In this document: positions 8,128 through 16,451 of the stretch, piece after piece | How positions within the stretch are numbered: the stretch's first letter is position 1 | Layout: each line of letters starts with the position of its first letter | Source: Sphingobacterium bovistauri | Lineage (GTDB): Bacteria > Bacteroidota > Bacteroidia > Sphingobacteriales > Sphingobacteriaceae | Direction of reading: 5' to 3' | NCBI RefSeq assembly: GCF_020295405.1 | Contig: NZ_JADEYP010000037.1 | Location: 1-39,857 of the forward strand | DNA length: 39,857 nucleotides | Notes under the pieces: generated by a model | Databases searched by the model: none | What the model was told of the DNA's origin: nothing | What the model saw: only the letters and a program-made list of their open reading frames with translations | Program-made: the position numbers and the translations under genes

Positions 8128-8666
8128 ATTAAATTCTTGATTACCTGAAAAGCACTTTCAAGCAGCTGAGATATAGAAAGCCCTTTGCTGTAAGAGAAGT
8201 AACCATATACAAGTGCTAGAATAATAAAAGTGGTCAATAACCTTTTGGCAGCATAGGCAATTAATAAGATTATGGCTGGAATAATTAGTAATAATAGGCC
8301 ATTGATTTTGATAGGAGAGATTTTATTATCTTTTTTATAGAGAAAATACAATTTTCCTGTTGTTTTCTCTTGATTTTTATGTTTGAAATATACAAAAGTT
8401 GAGCTTTCAATAGGGTGAGAGGGGACTGCTACACCATTGTGAAATGCTAAAGTTTGTTCAAAGCCATTGATCGTGAACTTAAATGTACCATTAATATTAT
8501 CTTGAGCTACATCAGCAGAGTCCACTACAATAATCGCTACTTTTCCATTAGAAGTTAGATTTTCTTTTATTATGAAGTTATCAATACGCTGGAATGTAGA
8601 TTTGGCCTGCACAGAAATACTGCAGATATTCAATAATAAGATAATATATAAATTTTTCATACTCAT
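8124..8666 (-). CDS. Hypothetical exported membrane-anchored protein
   Basis: I do not recognise a family. The 180-residue product starts with a signal peptide (residues 3-22, cleavage after VQA), followed by a beta-rich extracytoplasmic domain (about 25-115) with a Tyr/Lys-rich end (KLYFLYKKDNK). One long or two short hydrophobic helices lie around 122-158, and the tail is short and amphipathic. This predicts a periplasmic domain tethered to the inner membrane. Its stop codon overlaps that of tamL on the other strand, leaving no room for a terminator between the two convergent genes. Homologues in related genomes seem likely, but I cannot verify that. Confidence 0.6.
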   Translation of the reverse strand: MSMKNLYIILLLNICSISVQAKSTFQRIDNFIIKENLTSNGKVAIIVVDSADVAQDNINGTFKFTINGFEQTLAFHNGVAVPSHPIESSTFVYFKHKNQEKTTGKLYFLYKKDNKISPIKINGLLLLIIPAIILLIAYAAKRLLTTFIILALVYGYFSYSKGLSISQLLESAFQVIKNLI

Positions 8667-8735
8667 ATTTCAAAGCAAGTATACTAAATAATTCATGAAT
8701 CATTTAAAAATCTGTGTTTTTAGCCGTCAAAATAT

Positions 8736-8766
8736 TTTTGAAATGCAGATATACTTTGTACATTTG
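8736..8766 (+). promoter_or_regulatory. Bacteroidota-type promoter for the 85-residue membrane protein gene
   Basis: The -7 box TACATTTG (8759-8766) matches TAnnTTTG exactly. TTTTG at 8736-8740 is a good -33 element with an 18-base spacer. Transcription would begin near 8773, giving a 5' leader of about 20 bases before the ATG at 8793, which has no Shine-Dalgarno sequence. Confidence 0.6.
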
Positions 8767-8792
8767 CATAAGTAAAAAAAGAGCATATTATT

Positions 8793-9050
8793 ATGGAAAA
8801 TACAGCAGGACAAAGACAACCGAAAACAACTGATAACAATGCAAACCAGACGCATTACTATGTGACGTTGACTATTGCTATAATCATTGGTTTATTTGGT
8901 GTGTTTGTTAGATTCGTGCCAGATGAGGTCAACGCGTTGAATCAATATACTTTTTTGTTTTCTACTATAGCTAATGTCGCAATTATTATCGCGTCTTTTT
9001 TAGCTTTTAAAGTTGTTTTTAAAATTTTAGGTTTCGGAAACACAAAATAA
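8793..9050 (+). CDS. Small two-helix membrane protein, function unknown
   Basis: The 85-residue product has a polar Gln/Asn/Thr-rich N-terminus (residues 1-22) and two hydrophobic helices (about 24-43 and 56-79) separated by a short loop with RFVPDEVNALNQ. It has no motif that I can name. It looks like a real gene because it has a clear promoter at 8736-8766, a strong terminator 40 bases downstream and normal codon use. It is monocistronic. Confidence 0.7.
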   Translation: MENTAGQRQPKTTDNNANQTHYYVTLTIAIIIGLFGVFVRFVPDEVNALNQYTFLFSTIANVAIIIASFLAFKVVFKILGFGNTK

Positions 9051-9090
9051 TAGTAACGAATAATTATCTTCTAAAGATACTATATGTGAA

Positions 9091-9120
9091 AAGCAGCGAA
9101 TATTATTCGCTGCTTTTTTT
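9091..9120 (+). terminator. Intrinsic terminator after the small membrane protein gene
   Basis: The perfect 10-bp stem AAGCAGCGAA / TTCGCTGCTT with loop TATTA runs into a stretch of Ts to 9120 on the plus strand. It is GC-rich compared with its surroundings. Confidence 0.85.
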
Positions 9121-9148
9121 GTTATTAAAAAGTCTATGTATTGTCTGA

Positions 9149-9172
9149 ATTAATCTTAAATTTAAGATTAAT
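9149..9172. promoter_or_regulatory. 24-bp perfect palindrome upstream of the Ppx/GppA gene
   Basis: Arms ATTAATCTTAAA / TTTAAGATTAAT meet with no spacer. A second palindrome, TTATATTAATATAA, lies at 9185-9198. Both are in the 5' region of the phosphatase gene at 9262 and could be a regulator binding site. The AT richness makes chance symmetry easier, but a 24-bp perfect match is still notable. Confidence 0.4.
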
Positions 9173-9261
9173 ATATGCTTAACATTATATTAATATAAGA
9201 CAGTTTTATTTGTATTGAATAAATAATATTTTAACAAATTCCTAACTAATACATAACAGAT

Positions 9262-10152
9262 TTGAGATTTGCAGCTATAGATATTGGTTCCAATGCAGTT
9301 CGTTTGTTGATTGCAGATATATTGAGAAAAGATAATCGTATTTCATATACTAAGAATACATTATTGCGTGTACCATTACGTTTGGGAGATGATGCGTTCG
9401 TAGACAAGAAAATATCCCCTCCAAAATTTGAAGACATGGTTAAGACTATGCGTGCCTTTAAGGATTTATTGGATGTATATAAAGTCAGCGATTACCTAGC
9501 CTGTGCAACATCAGCGATGCGCGATTCCGAAAATGGTTCACAGGTTGTAGAAGCATGTAAAGAGGTAGGTATAGATATCAATATCATTGATGGTGGTGTG
9601 GAAGCTAAAATTATCTACAATGCATACTTAAGTGGCATTATGGATAAAGATAAGGTGTATTTGTATATCGATGTAGGTGGAGGTAGCACAGAAATATCCT
9701 TATTTGCAAATGGGGAATTAAAGGGATCGCGTTCTTTTAATTTAGGTACAATACGTATTTTAGACAATCAAGATATTCCAGAGACATGGCAAGAGATGCG
9801 TGTCTGGTTAAAGGATATTACAAAAGGATATAAAGATATTTACGGAATAGGGACTGGTGGTAATATCAATAAACTATCTCGTATAGCCAATAAGGCTGAT
9901 GATAAGCCCTTCAGCTATGCTAAGTTGAAAGCGATATATGACCACTTGAATTCATATTCTTTAAAAGATCGTATACATGATTTGGGGTTACGTTCAGATC
10001 GTGCCGATGTAATTATTCCTGCAGCAGAGATATTCTTGACGATTATGAAATCGGCACATTTGAAAAATATAGTAGCTCCGCGTGTAGGTTTGGTAGATGG
10101 TATTATTCAGCAGTTGATACAAAGAAACTATGCCAAAATATTATCAGCTTAG
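9262..10152 (+). CDS. Ppx/GppA family phosphatase (exopolyphosphatase / pppGpp phosphatase)
   Basis: This 296-residue single-module member of the ASKHA (actin/Hsp70 fold) superfamily should remove terminal phosphate from polyphosphate or pppGpp in the cytoplasm. Visible motifs are the phosphate-1 loop AAIDIGSNAVRLLIAD (residues 4-19), the acidic region DGGVEAKIIY near 112-121, the phosphate-2 loop DVGGGSTEIS near 135-144, and GIGTGGNINKLS. It lacks the HD-type C-terminal domain of long Ppx enzymes, matching the short form. The start must be the TTG at 9262: an in-frame stop lies at 9247-9249 and the essential IDIGSN motif begins at codon 6. Polyphosphate kinase is not adjacent. Confidence 0.88.
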   Translation: MRFAAIDIGSNAVRLLIADILRKDNRISYTKNTLLRVPLRLGDDAFVDKKISPPKFEDMVKTMRAFKDLLDVYKVSDYLACATSAMRDSENGSQVVEACKEVGIDINIIDGGVEAKIIYNAYLSGIMDKDKVYLYIDVGGGSTEISLFANGELKGSRSFNLGTIRILDNQDIPETWQEMRVWLKDITKGYKDIYGIGTGGNINKLSRIANKADDKPFSYAKLKAIYDHLNSYSLKDRIHDLGLRSDRADVIIPAAEIFLTIMKSAHLKNIVAPRVGLVDGIIQQLIQRNYAKILSA

Positions 10153-10196
10153 AACTTGCAAATAATAAAAAAAGATATATTTTTGTGCCTATAAAC

Positions 10197-10280
10197 ACCT
10201 AGGTGGCGAAATTGGTAGACGCACCATCTTGAGGGGGTGGCGCTCGCAAGGGCGTGGCAGTTCGAATCTGCTTCTAGGTA
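10197..10280 (+). tRNA. tRNA-Leu, anticodon GAG
   Basis: The 84-base gene folds as a class II cloverleaf. The acceptor stem is ACCTAGG (10197-10203) / TCTAGGT (10273-10279) with discriminator A at 10280. The D arm contains AAATTGGTAGAC. The anticodon stem CCATC / GGTGG encloses loop TTGAGGG, giving anticodon GAG for CUC/CUU Leu codons. The long variable arm is CGCTCGCAAGGGCG, and the T arm is GGCAG-TTCGAAT-CTGCT. The 3' CCA is not encoded (CAA follows). It lies 45 bases after the phosphatase stop. Confidence 0.95.
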
Positions 10281-10285
10281 CAAAT

Positions 10286-10330
10286 TATAATAAGAATAGC
10301 GAGATAATTTATCTCGCTATTCTTATTATA
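10286..10330. terminator. Bidirectional terminator, 22-bp inverted repeat
   Basis: Arms 10286-10307 and 10309-10330 are perfectly complementary around one base, with a GC-rich core GCGAGATAA / TTATCTCGC. It starts 6 bases after the tRNA and its right arm contains the TAA stop (10326-10328) of the convergent Fe-S gene. It probably ends both transcripts and releases the tRNA 3' trailer. Confidence 0.75.
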
Positions 10331-11120
10331 AACCATTTGCTCTAACTGTTATTTCTGCAATGTCGAGCACCTGTATATCTTGCTCTTTATCCTTTACCTT
10401 TATACCGTCTCGTAGCATTGTCATACAGAATGGACAGGCTGCAGCTACAATCGCTGCTTTGCTTTCAATGACATCCTCTATACGTTCGACATTGATATCT
10501 TTGTTACCTGACTCAGGTTCTTTAAACATTTGTGCTCCACCAGCTCCACAGCATAAGCCATTACTTTTACATCGTTTCAATTCGACTAAATCTGCATCTA
10601 ATGTTTCTAACACTTTACGCGGCGCTTCATAGACTTCATTAGCCCGTCCTAGATAACAGGGATCATGATATGTTATTTTCTTACCCTTAAATTCGTTTCC
10701 ATCATTTGGTTTTAATTTACCATCATCGATAAGCGATTGAATTAGCTGTGTGTGGTGAATGACCTCATAATTTCCACCTAATGATGGGTATTCATTCTTA
10801 ATCGTATTAAAGCAATGAGGACAGGCAGTCACGATTTTCTTAATCTCATAACCATCCAATACTTGAATATTCATCATTGCTTGCATTTGAAATACAAATT
10901 CATTTCCAGCACGCTTGGCTGGATCTCCTGTACAACTTTCTTCTGTACCTAAAATAGCATATTTAATACCCACGTGTTGTAATATCTTGCAGATATCACG
11001 AGTAATACGTTGTGCTCTTTCATCGAATGAACCAGCACAACCAACCCAAAAAAGTATTTCTGGTGTTTCTCCTTTTGCTACTAATTCAGCTGCAGTCGGT
11101 ATATATAAATTATTTTCCAT
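10326..11120 (-). CDS. CCG-domain Fe-S protein (HdrB/DsrK/GlpC-like subunit)
   Basis: The 264-residue protein has two cysteine-rich CCG domains. The first has WVGCAGSFDERA (residue 26 on), ESCTGDPAKRAGN and ACPHCFNTI. The second has TYHDPCYLGRANEVYEAPRKVL, GLCCGAGGAQMF and AACPFCMTML. Such pairs bind a [4Fe-4S] cluster that handles thiol or quinone chemistry in heterodisulfide reductase, DsrK, GlpC and LutA. The membrane partner at 11133 lies 12 bases upstream in the same operon. The two would form a DsrMK-like complex moving electrons to or from menaquinone. The cytoplasmic partner is not identified here; an ETF link is one possibility. Confidence 0.85.
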   Translation of the reverse strand: MENNLYIPTAAELVAKGETPEILFWVGCAGSFDERAQRITRDICKILQHVGIKYAILGTEESCTGDPAKRAGNEFVFQMQAMMNIQVLDGYEIKKIVTACPHCFNTIKNEYPSLGGNYEVIHHTQLIQSLIDDGKLKPNDGNEFKGKKITYHDPCYLGRANEVYEAPRKVLETLDADLVELKRCKSNGLCCGAGGAQMFKEPESGNKDINVERIEDVIESKAAIVAAACPFCMTMLRDGIKVKDKEQDIQVLDIAEITVRANGL

Positions 11121-11132
11121 GTGTTTGCAGTT

Positions 11133-12425
11133 TTACATTTGTGTCCAATTCGCACGATCAGCTTGGGAATATTTCCAAGGGGCACCATTGTTTTCGAGAT
11201 TTCCCAGCATGTTATTAATACTTGCTGGAGCTTGTGATTCTTCCATTATAGCGTATTGGCGTAAGCCCATGATGATTTCTAATGGATTAATATTGACAGG
11301 ACATTGTTCTACGCAGGCGTTGCAGCTCGTACATGCCCAAATTTCTTCACGAGTGACATATGAATCCAAGAGTGATTTCCCGTCGTCCACGAAGGTTTTG
11401 TTGATGTTTATGTTTTTTCCTACTTCTTCTACACGATCTCTGGTATCCATTATGATTTTGCGCGGGGATAATAATTTGCCCGTTATATTTGCTGGACACG
11501 CGGATGTGCATCTTCCACATTCTGTGCAGGTATAAGCATCTAATAGATTTTTCCAAGTCAAGTCGTGTACATCCTTGACTCCAAATCTACTGACATCACC
11601 TGATGGAGGAGGTAGGGAAGGGTCTAGCATAGCCTTCACTTCAGCAGTCACAGATTCCATATTTTCAAATTTACCTTTCAGATTCAAATTTGAGAAGTAA
11701 GTATTTGGAAAAGCCAAGATAATATGTAAGTGTTTGGAGATAGGTAGATAGTTTAGGAATGCTAATACACCTAAAATATGGAACCACCATGCTAATCTTT
11801 CTATAAATATTAAACTATTTATAGACTCTGGAAGAATGCCAATCAAATATTGACTAATAGGAAAGGAACCTGCTATGTGATATGATTCTGGAAGAACAAC
11901 TTGCAATTTTTGATCTGCAGCATTCATTATTAAGAAAGCTGTCATTAGTAATATTTCGGTTATTAGAATATAATTGGCGTCTGATCTAGGCCAATTATTT
12001 AGTTCTGGTTGATTAAGACGTTTTAATTTCAATACATTTCTTCTAATAAAAAATATAACGCATGATAGTAAAACTGCAAATGCTAAGATTTCAAAAGAAG
12101 CAATTAGAAAGTTGTAAAAGTCCCCCAAAAATGATAAAACACGATGCGTATCAAATAATCCATCTATTATAATTTCTATCATTTCGATGTTAATAATACA
12201 GAACCCTACATACACAAATAGATGCAGGAGGGCAGGGATAGGTCTTTTGAACATTTTTTGCTGTCCAAAAGCTACTAACAACATGGTTTTAAATCTTTCT
12301 GAAGGATTATCAAATCTATTGACTGATTTTCCTAAGCGAATGTTTTGGTATATCTTGTACGCATTTTTATAAAATAACAAGATAGCTCCAATTAGTACGA
12401 TAGCAAATAATAGTTGGCTTATCAT
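11133..12425 (-). CDS. Membrane cytochrome b-type subunit with two [4Fe-4S] clusters (DsrM/HdrE-HdrC-like fusion)
   Basis: The N-terminal half of this 430-residue protein (residues 1-240) is a NarI-like membrane domain with about five or six helices and candidate heme ligands in LLHLF, DTHRV, WWFHILG and SKHLHI. The C-terminal half is a soluble ferredoxin module with CTECGRCTSACP and CTSCNACVEQCP, each in the CxxCxxCxxxCP pattern. A membrane heme-b domain joined to a dicluster ferredoxin, next to a CCG protein, is the core of quinone-linked Hdr/Dsr/EMO-type complexes. It starts just below the terminator at 12513-12561 and heads a two-gene operon. Confidence 0.82.
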   Translation of the reverse strand: MISQLLFAIVLIGAILLFYKNAYKIYQNIRLGKSVNRFDNPSERFKTMLLVAFGQQKMFKRPIPALLHLFVYVGFCIINIEMIEIIIDGLFDTHRVLSFLGDFYNFLIASFEILAFAVLLSCVIFFIRRNVLKLKRLNQPELNNWPRSDANYILITEILLMTAFLIMNAADQKLQVVLPESYHIAGSFPISQYLIGILPESINSLIFIERLAWWFHILGVLAFLNYLPISKHLHIILAFPNTYFSNLNLKGKFENMESVTAEVKAMLDPSLPPPSGDVSRFGVKDVHDLTWKNLLDAYTCTECGRCTSACPANITGKLLSPRKIIMDTRDRVEEVGKNININKTFVDDGKSLLDSYVTREEIWACTSCNACVEQCPVNINPLEIIMGLRQYAIMEESQAPASINNMLGNLENNGAPWKYSQADRANWTQM

Positions 12426-12512
12426 AATGTTTATTCAGGTTTATAAACAAATATAATAATCTATTTAATATTATGCGTGCATAATATAATATTTAATGAA
12501 ATAAAAATAGCC

Positions 12513-12561
12513 ATCCACAAAAAAAGGTGACTTTAATTTGAAGTCACCTTTTTTTGTGGAT
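12513..12561. terminator. Terminator of the nadK-bamA-ompH operon
   Basis: The 21-bp perfect inverted repeat has arms 12513-12533 and 12541-12561 and a 7-base loop. Each arm carries seven As or Ts, so the stem GGTGACTT / AAGTCACC is flanked by a T-run on both strands. It lies 12 bases past the stop of the last ompH gene and separates that operon from the Fe-S module. Confidence 0.85.
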
Positions 12562-12573
12562 ATAAATATGTCT

Positions 12574-13116
12574 CTATTTAATGCCTAATTTAGTTTTTAC
12601 GTCTGCTGATACATCATCACCACCACCGTAATATACAGCAGCTCCAGAACCTGTATCAAAAATATAAGCGTAGCCCTTTTCTTTCGCAACAACGTTGATA
12701 GCATTCATTACTTTCGTTTGAATAGGAGCCATCAATTCTTGTTGTTTTTTAGCTACTTCTTCTTGTGCTACCTTTTGAACTTCTTGCACACGAGCTTGCA
12801 TTTGTTGATATTCTTGACCAATTGTTTGCAATTTAGTTTGTGTTTCTGCTTTGTTAGCTTCACTTTGGTTCAACATCAAATCGTTAGCTTCTTTTTCTTT
12901 CTTTTGAAGTTCAGACACCATTCCTTCAATTTCTTTTTGCTTTGTTTCGCCTAGAGTTTTCAATGTTGCTGTTGCAGTTTTGAATTCTGCAGTTTGTTGA
13001 AATATTTCGTCAGCGTTGATATGTCCAATTTTTTGTTGCGCATTTGCAACAGAAGTTGCTGCAAAAAGACCCATTACGATTACTGCTCCTTTTAATAAAT
13101 TTTTCATTCTTTTCAT
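12574..13116 (-). CDS. ompH: OmpH/Skp-like periplasmic chaperone (second copy)
   Basis: The protein of about 180 residues has a signal peptide (LLKGAVIVMGLFAATSVANA) and mature start QQKIGHINADEIF. A long coiled coil rich in Lys/Glu/Gln follows over roughly residues 45-125, then a C-terminal strand region AYIFDTGSGAAVYYGGGDD. This is the Skp fold, which holds unfolded outer-membrane proteins on the way to BamA. The open frame extends to 13155, but the sensible starts are the Mets at 13116 or 13107, which place the signal peptide correctly. It follows another ompH gene and bamA, so the chaperones are made with their client machine. Confidence 0.9.
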   Translation of the reverse strand: MKRMKNLLKGAVIVMGLFAATSVANAQQKIGHINADEIFQQTAEFKTATATLKTLGETKQKEIEGMVSELQKKEKEANDLMLNQSEANKAETQTKLQTIGQEYQQMQARVQEVQKVAQEEVAKKQQELMAPIQTKVMNAINVVAKEKGYAYIFDTGSGAAVYYGGGDDVSADVKTKLGIK

Positions 13117-13188
13117 TTTAATCTCAATAATTACAAATGTAATTTTTCTGTACAAATTCTATGTTAATTAATCAGTTTATTTTACAAA

Positions 13189-13728
13189 TTATTTATTTTG
13201 TTGTAATGCTGTGTTTGGTTTGTATCCTAATTTCGTGATTACATCATTACTTTTGTCCAATGTAGGATTAGCATACAAAAAGGTTAATTCATTTCCTCTA
13301 TCCACGATAAAATCAAATCCCTGCGCTTTAGCAAAGTCTTGAATGGTTTTTGATACTTTGTCTTGAATTGGTTTGAAAAGTCTTGTTTTTTCATTTTCCA
13401 ACTCACCACCATAGCTAAATTTCTGATGTTGTAAATCTTTAACTTGTTTTTCTTTGTTTACGATTTCATCTTCTCTACGTCTACGCATATCTTCACTTAA
13501 TAAAGAGTGGTCATTTTGATAGGCCTTATACAGTTTTTCAATTTCTGCATATTGCGTGTCAATTTGATCCTGCCATTTTTTAGTAAGATCATCTAATTGT
13601 TTTTGTGCTGAAGTATATTCTGGAATATGCTTTAAGATATATTCAGAGTCAACATAAGCAAATCGTTGTGCAAATGTAACAGAGATGCTCAGTGTTAAAA
13701 AGGCTAAAATTGCAAAAATCTTTTTCAT
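13189..13728 (-). CDS. ompH: OmpH/Skp-like periplasmic chaperone (first copy)
   Basis: The 179-residue product has a signal peptide ending VTFA-QRFAYVD and the family start RFAYVDSEYILKHIPEY. Its charged coiled coil (about 40-120) contains RRRREDEIVNKEKQVKDLQ, and the C-terminal segment is GFDFIVDRGNELTFLYANP. It should act in the periplasm as a holdase trimer for outer-membrane proteins. Paired divergent OmpH copies behind bamA are common in Bacteroidota, and the two copies here differ a good deal outside the fold. The gap to the next ompH is 70-80 bases and to bamA is 56 bases. Confidence 0.9.
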   Translation of the reverse strand: MKKIFAILAFLTLSISVTFAQRFAYVDSEYILKHIPEYTSAQKQLDDLTKKWQDQIDTQYAEIEKLYKAYQNDHSLLSEDMRRRREDEIVNKEKQVKDLQHQKFSYGGELENEKTRLFKPIQDKVSKTIQDFAKAQGFDFIVDRGNELTFLYANPTLDKSNDVITKLGYKPNTALQQNK

Positions 13729-13784
13729 ATACTATTAATTAACTTTTTCTATAGGACAACAATTATACTAAAAAGTTTAATTTA

Positions 13785-16361
13785 TTAAAAACCACCCATA
13801 TTTTGAATAATACTGAATGTGAAGTTTTGTCTCCAAGCATCTGTACGCATACCAGGGATAGGGTCAAATGCATGACCGTAGTCGATACCTAGCATACCAA
13901 AGATAGGTAAGAATATACGCGCACCAATACCTGCCGAACGACGCATTTTAAATGGATTCACTTCAGAGAACTTGTTCCACGTGTTACCTGCCTCCGCAAA
14001 AGCTAAGGCAAATACTGTAGCTTGGTCATTTAACAAAATCGGATGACGTAGTTCTAATTGATATTTTGCATAGATTGGACTTCCCGAATTAATAGCGATA
14101 TTTTGATAACCATTACCTGTCGAAGCAGGGATAATTGTACCATTTGCATAACCTCTCATCGCTATGATTTCAGAACCTTGTAAGAAGTCGAATCCTTGCA
14201 TACCATCACCACCTAATTTGAAACGCTCAAATGTAGATGTTTTTGTACGATTTGTATAGTTACCTAAATAACCGAATTGTGCCTGAGATTTCAAGATCAA
14301 TTTACCAGCAATCTTTGTATACCATTGGGAATCAAATTTCCACTTGTGGTATTCAGTCCATTTGTAACGAACTGGATCTGGATCTGTATCGTAATTTATA
14401 CTATTCCATGATGAATATGGCGGTGTCAATGACACAGAAAATTTAATGTTCGATCCCGAAGTAGGGTAAATAGGCGCATCAATAGAGTTACGACTAATTT
14501 CTTGTGTAAAGTTTATATTGAATGCAGTACCATCAGAGAATAAGAAATAGTTTCCGTAGTTCTGTAATTTGTAACGTTGGAAGGATAATGAGCTGTTAAT
14601 TTGAAAATAGTTATCAGGCCACTGAAGACGCTTACCCAAAGAAGCTGTCACACCTGACATCCAAATACGCTGCAATTCTCTATCTGCGACCATTTGTTCT
14701 CCTGTGTAATAGTTAAATCCACCATATGAAGAGTTTGATGTATAGGCACTCAAACCAAAGTAAATCGGTTTTTTACCACCTAGCCATGGCTCCGAGAAAG
14801 AGAAACTATACGATTGGTATCGCTTACCTGAAGTCTGACCGCGGATACTTAATTTTTGACCATCACCACGAGGTAGAGGCTTCCAAGCTTCTTTTTTGAA
14901 GAAGTTACTCGTTGAGAAGTTATTGAAAGTCAATCCTAATGTACCAATAATTTGTCCTGCACCATAACCGCCAGATAATTCAACCTGATCTGAAGGTTTT
15001 TCAACTACATTAAATACCACATCTGTCGTTCCTTCATCATGATTCATTGTTGAAGAGGGGATATCTGGTGTGATTTTTTGCTCATCAAACATACCTAATT
15101 GTGAGATCTCACGTATACTACGCATGATCAATTCTCTTGAATATTTTTGACCTGGCTTGGTATAAACGGAACGTAATACAACACGGTCATTTGTTACATC
15201 ATTTCCTTTTACAATCACGTTGTTTATCGTGTATTGCTTACCTTCACTAACCTGAATTTCTAAGTCTATAGTATCGTTGTATATTCTTTTAATAACAGGA
15301 TTAATGTTGAATGTTAGGTATCCATCATTTTGGTATATAGCACTGATATCATCACTATTACGTGTAGGACCCATTAGTTTACTCGTTAATTTTTCCTCAG
15401 AGTATACATTACCTTTTTCGATACCTAAAATTATGTTTAATACAGAATCTGTAAATTTGGTATTGCCCGTCCAATTGATATTACCTACAAAGTATTTTGG
15501 ACCTTCGTAGATTTCTAAATCTATTGCTACTTCATTATTATCAAATCTATACACCGAATCACGAAGGATTTGTGCATCGCGATATCCCTTATCTTGAAGC
15601 TTTGCAATTAATTTTTCTTTTGCTTCTTTGTATTTATCATCTTTAAATTTTCCGGGACCAAAAACTCTAAACCATTTACGCGGCTTTACGCCTTTCAAGT
15701 ATTTGCTTAGTTCTTTATTGGTAAATGTTTCGTTCCCTTTGAAGTGGACGCTGTTTACTTTAATCTTTTTGTTTTTGTCAACATCAACAACAACGATTTC
15801 ATTATTTGATTGTGCTGAATCCCTAATTGTTTTTATGTTAATATCAGGATACAAGAAAGATTTTTCGCGCAAGAACTTTGTAATAGTATTTTTAGTCGAC
15901 TGAAGCAAGTTTTCGTTTACAATACGACCTGAATTTGCATTTAATCGCTTGTTAATTTCTTCGGTTTGTGATTTGCTCAGTCCACTGATGTCTATACGTG
16001 TAAGACGAGGACGTTCTTGTACTCTGATTTCGAAGAATATATTTTCTCCCTCTATACGTGTAGCCCAGAGTTGAACATCTTCGAATAAATTTTGAGACAT
16101 CAAATCTTTAATAACATTTGATGTTGCCTCACTAGGTACTTCAATGTATTGACCCAAGGTTAATTTTGAAATAGTGATCAGCACTTCCGTATCCAAATAT
16201 TGTGCACCCTTTACGGTCACACCAGCAATGACATAATTTTTTGGCTGTAAATAACTAAACTCATCGGGGTCTGAGAGGTTGATAGGACCTTGTACTTGAG
16301 CAAAGGAATTGGACCAACTGAATAATATAAATGCTAATGTCAGTATGTATAGTTGCTTCAT
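13785..16361 (-). CDS. bamA: BamA, outer-membrane protein assembly factor
   Basis: The 858-residue protein is the central component of the BAM complex, inserting beta-barrel proteins into the outer membrane. It has a signal peptide (residues 1-22) and five POTRA domains over about residues 35-450, with recurrent VKGN/FKGNETFTNKEL/WTGNTKFTD strands. The Omp85 barrel runs from about residue 455 to the C-terminus. The barrel carries the conserved loop-6 motif in IAMRGYANG and ends in a final strand FSIIQNMGGF. Length and order of domains match full BamA; nothing is missing. It sits downstream of uppS with a 90-base gap and upstream of two ompH chaperones. Confidence 0.95.
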   Translation of the reverse strand: MKQLYILTLAFILFSWSNSFAQVQGPINLSDPDEFSYLQPKNYVIAGVTVKGAQYLDTEVLITISKLTLGQYIEVPSEATSNVIKDLMSQNLFEDVQLWATRIEGENIFFEIRVQERPRLTRIDISGLSKSQTEEINKRLNANSGRIVNENLLQSTKNTITKFLREKSFLYPDINIKTIRDSAQSNNEIVVVDVDKNKKIKVNSVHFKGNETFTNKELSKYLKGVKPRKWFRVFGPGKFKDDKYKEAKEKLIAKLQDKGYRDAQILRDSVYRFDNNEVAIDLEIYEGPKYFVGNINWTGNTKFTDSVLNIILGIEKGNVYSEEKLTSKLMGPTRNSDDISAIYQNDGYLTFNINPVIKRIYNDTIDLEIQVSEGKQYTINNVIVKGNDVTNDRVVLRSVYTKPGQKYSRELIMRSIREISQLGMFDEQKITPDIPSSTMNHDEGTTDVVFNVVEKPSDQVELSGGYGAGQIIGTLGLTFNNFSTSNFFKKEAWKPLPRGDGQKLSIRGQTSGKRYQSYSFSFSEPWLGGKKPIYFGLSAYTSNSSYGGFNYYTGEQMVADRELQRIWMSGVTASLGKRLQWPDNYFQINSSLSFQRYKLQNYGNYFLFSDGTAFNINFTQEISRNSIDAPIYPTSGSNIKFSVSLTPPYSSWNSINYDTDPDPVRYKWTEYHKWKFDSQWYTKIAGKLILKSQAQFGYLGNYTNRTKTSTFERFKLGGDGMQGFDFLQGSEIIAMRGYANGTIIPASTGNGYQNIAINSGSPIYAKYQLELRHPILLNDQATVFALAFAEAGNTWNKFSEVNPFKMRRSAGIGARIFLPIFGMLGIDYGHAFDPIPGMRTDAWRQNFTFSIIQNMGGF

Positions 16362-16451
16362 TTAATTCTAATTATGGATGCTAAAGTACATCAATCTGTT
16401 GTTAATTTTTGTTAAAAGGATAAATTCTTCAAAAGACGCTTTAAATAGCTA

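Noticed and set aside
12718..12954. Phe/Leu-rich plus-strand ORF opposite ompH
   Set aside because: It is a shadow of the Lys/Gln/Glu-rich coiled coil of ompH; the opposite strand of such sequence always reads as Phe/Leu/Ser.
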